Shown here: positions 62,431-64,000 of the stretch, in pieces
Position numbering within the stretch: position 1 is the stretch's first letter
How the letters are laid out: each line of letters begins with the position of its first letter
Assembly: GCF_001644645.1 (NCBI RefSeq)
Contig: NZ_CP011390.1
Span: 3,716,001 to 3,780,000 of the forward strand
Length of the DNA stretch: 64,000 nt
Direction of reading: 5' to 3'
Source of the DNA: Flavisolibacter tropicus
GTDB taxonomy: Bacteria > Bacteroidota > Bacteroidia > Chitinophagales > Chitinophagaceae
Notes under the pieces: model-generated
What the model was told of the DNA's origin: nothing
The model's database searches: none
The model's input: the letters and a program-made list of their open reading frames with translations, nothing else
Made by a program: the position numbers and the translations under genes

Positions 62431-63480
62431 ATGACAGAACCGATAAAGCTTACACAATATTCTAAAGGTGGCGGGTGTGGTTGCAAAATTGCACCGGCTG
62501 TTTTAGAACAAATAGTTAGAACAAATTCAACATCATTATTTCCTTCCTTATTAGTAGGAAATGAAACAGCTGATGATGCCGCGGTCTACCAGATCAATGA
62601 TAGCGAAGCTATTATTTCTACTACTGATTTCTTTTTGCCAATAGTAGATGATGCTTTCGATTTTGGAAGAGTAGCTGCCGCCAATGCTATCAGTGATGTA
62701 TATGCGATGGGAGGCACTCCGATGATAGCTATTGCTATATTAGGCTTTCCTGTAGATAAGTTACCAGTGGAAGTGGCACAACAAATATTGGAAGGTGGTC
62801 GCAGCATTTGTAAAGAAGCAGGCATACCGTTAGCAGGTGGGCATACGATTGATTCTGCTGACCCTATATTTGGATTAGCAGTTACCGGACGCGCTACCCT
62901 AAATCATCTCAAGCGCAATATTGGTGCAGAAGAGGGGGATGCACTTTATCTCACCAAACCCATTGGTACAGGCTTGTTATCTACTGCGCTAAAAAGAGGG
63001 GTGTTGCAGGAAGGACATTACGAAGTTTTGATAAAGCAACTTACTAGCATTAATAAGTTAGGAGAACAACTTGGCCAGATTAAAGGTGTAAAGTCTATGA
63101 CCGATGTAACAGGCTTTGGATTGTTAGGTCATGCCATTGAAATGGCTGAAGGTAGTGGTGTATCTATTAGTCTAAACTATACTGCCATTCCTAAAATGGA
63201 AGGAGTAGATGAGTATTTAAAACAACGTACTATTCCGGATGCTACGTACCGCAACTGGAACAGCTATAATAGTAAAACACAGTTTGGAAAAGGTGTGAAT
63301 GTAATGGAGGCCTTTACGGTATTGCCCGATCCACAAACCAATGGAGGGTTATTACTAGCTGTGGCACCAGAATCACGTGCCGAAGTAGAAGCTTTATTTA
63401 CGGCTAATGGTTTAGGTGATTTTCTTGAACCGATAGGAAGTTGTGTGGAGAGAGGAGAGAAGGTGATTTATGTAGGATAG
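62431..63480 (+). CDS. selD: selenide, water dikinase (selenophosphate synthetase)
   Basis: This 349-residue SelD has KLTQYSKGGGCGCKIAPAVL with active-site C16 and K19; it is the Cys form, not the selenocysteine form. DDAAVYQIND and STTDFFLPIVDDAFDFGRVA bind ATP and magnesium, and ALAGGHTID-type (IPLAGGHTIDSADPIFG) is typical. It makes selenophosphate for MnmH. No SelA/SelB or tRNA-Sec is seen, so selenium may be used only for tRNA here, but they could lie outside the window. Confidence 0.95.
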   Translation: MTEPIKLTQYSKGGGCGCKIAPAVLEQIVRTNSTSLFPSLLVGNETADDAAVYQINDSEAIISTTDFFLPIVDDAFDFGRVAAANAISDVYAMGGTPMIAIAILGFPVDKLPVEVAQQILEGGRSICKEAGIPLAGGHTIDSADPIFGLAVTGRATLNHLKRNIGAEEGDALYLTKPIGTGLLSTALKRGVLQEGHYEVLIKQLTSINKLGEQLGQIKGVKSMTDVTGFGLLGHAIEMAEGSGVSISLNYTAIPKMEGVDEYLKQRTIPDATYRNWNSYNSKTQFGKGVNVMEAFTVLPDPQTNGGLLLAVAPESRAEVEALFTANGLGDFLEPIGSCVERGEKVIYVG

Positions 63481-63518
63481 AACTAGGATTAATTGGATTA
63501 AATAAGATTTAGAGGAGA

Positions 63519-63550
63519 AAGTTGACACGTTGATAAGTTGACAAGTTAAT
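63519..63550. repeat. GTTGACACGTTGATAAGTTG phrase (right of selD)
   Basis: It matches, inverted, the phrase at 63652-63686 and other GTTGACAGGTTGATAAG sites (1115, 25104 inverted, 32833). The pair brackets the selD terminator. Confidence 0.75.
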
Positions 63551-63577
63551 TAGGAGAATTCAACCAACTATTAATAG

Positions 63578-63618
63578 TAAAAAGCTGGCAAGTAGAAACT
63601 GCCAGCTTTTTTATTTTA
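63578..63618 (+). terminator. intrinsic terminator of mnmH-selD operon
   Basis: AAAAGCTGGCA and TGCCAGCTTTT arms with a loop of nine bases, then TTATTTTATT. It lies about 100 bases past selD. Confidence 0.87.
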
Positions 63619-63651
63619 TTAAGTTGAGTAGAATGAAGTCAATGCGCTTCC

Positions 63652-63686
63652 CTTGTCAACTTATCAACGTGTTAACTTGTTAACCC
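63652..63686. repeat. inverted partner phrase (left of AlkD-like gene)
   Basis: CCTTGTCAACTTATCAACGT followed by GTTAACTTGTTAACCC is the reverse complement form of the 63519 phrase. It is placed on the other side of the terminator. Confidence 0.75.
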
Positions 63687-63718
63687 TTTCCTCTCCATCC
63701 ATTCTACCCCTAAAAATC

Positions 63719-64000
63719 CTAGTTCTCTAATTCAAAAGTCTTGATCTCTTTTTCTTCTCCATTTATAATAATGGATAGCTGATGTTGGCCTGCATAGAAC
63801 TTACGGGTAGTGATGGGTTTGAAACTTTGGCGCCGTTGCACAATTGCTTTTTCATTGGACTGGTACTGTCTTTCACTGATCTTAAACACTTTCTTAGATA
63901 GTTGTCCATTTTGTCGTTTGTAATACACAGCATATTCCAACCGAATGACTTGAAATGTATTATTATTGTTCTCAATAAAAAAAGAAAATACCAGGCTTTG
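63719..64000 (-). CDS. DNA alkylation repair (AlkD-like) protein, C-terminal part, partial
   Basis: The frame is open from the right edge, so the 5' part is missing. The visible 93 residues end the protein: FSFFIENNNNTFQVIRLEYA, VYYKRQNGQLSKKVFKISER, ITTRKFYAGQHQLSIIING and KTFELEN. This C-terminal Ig-like extension is typical of Bacteroidota AlkD-like DNA glycosylase proteins. I name it from that tail; the catalytic domain is not in view. Confidence 0.72.
   Translation of the reverse strand, partial: QSLVFSFFIENNNNTFQVIRLEYAVYYKRQNGQLSKKVFKISERQYQSNEKAIVQRRQSFKPITTRKFYAGQHQLSIIINGEEKEIKTFELEN

Noticed and set aside
62431-62520. Selenocysteine codon in selD
   Set aside because: The active-site position is a TGT cysteine, and no in-frame TGA is present.
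1-64000. tRNA, rRNA or prophage genes
   Set aside because: I saw no cloverleaf-like tRNA with a CCA-type end, no rRNA signature and no phage structural or integrase gene; short RNA genes could still be missed by eye.

Overview
The window comes from a Bacteroidota chromosome, most likely a Chitinophagaceae-type gliding bacterium. This is inferred from three things. There are type IX secretion (T9SS) sorting domains, including a CHU_C/gliding-type C-terminus. Promoters match the Bacteroidota form (TTG, about 20 bases, TAnnTTTG), and Shine-Dalgarno sequences are weak or absent. Rho carries a long charged N-terminal insertion. I see no phage, insertion sequence, CRISPR array, rRNA or tRNA gene.

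Layout. 0-1 kb: 5-oxoprolinase subunits pxpB and (partial) pxpC. 1.3-1.9 kb: a CHRD-domain lipoprotein between two identical 31-bp palindromes. 2.3-6.1 kb: a large SWIM/SNF2 helicase. 6.6-8.9 kb: a tight operon gcvT-SRPBCC-comB. 9.4-18 kb: a TraB/TIKI-like membrane protein, a padR-pspC operon with a visible operator, a 2-oxoglutarate/Fe oxygenase, an orphan ExbD, a tandem Usp protein and asnS. 18.4-21 kb: a T9SS-exported protein. 21.3-23.7 kb: a blaI-like repressor overlapping an unusual BlaR1-type protease fused to a cell-wall amidase, with paired operators on its promoter. 24-32.3 kb: a Rieske membrane protein, a GNAT enzyme, a 19-cysteine copper-storage-type protein, a formaldehyde-dehydrogenase-like enzyme, a Gly/Gln/Asn-rich repeat protein, a YetF-type membrane protein, two DUF1622 membrane proteins, a decayed ion-channel gene, msrB and a P1 peptidase. 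33-42.8 kb: exported hypotheticals, a TMEM175-type channel, a LytS/LytTR two-component pair, a DUF5916 protein and a K+/H+ antiporter. 42.8-47.1 kb: a tandem array of two near-identical T9SS cargo genes plus a third copy that keeps only its promoter, parts of its leader and the last codons. 47.2-57.5 kb: mixed housekeeping and envelope genes, including several very small proteins. 57.9-63.5 kb: rho, a lipoprotein, and the selenium operon mnmH - exported protein - selD. The right edge cuts a DNA-alkylation-repair (AlkD-like) gene.

The most striking genome-wide feature is in the intergenic DNA. Long tracts are built from a few reshuffled 7-30 nt phrases that recur on both strands across the window. 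They end abruptly at gene borders. A variant has entered the mnmH coding sequence in frame. The best candidates for new biology are the BlaI-regulated M56-protease/amidase fusion, the exported protein locked inside the mnmH-selD operon, the T9SS cargo array with conserved long leaders, and the phrase-like repeats.

All functional names are family-level readings from the sequence; no database search was possible.
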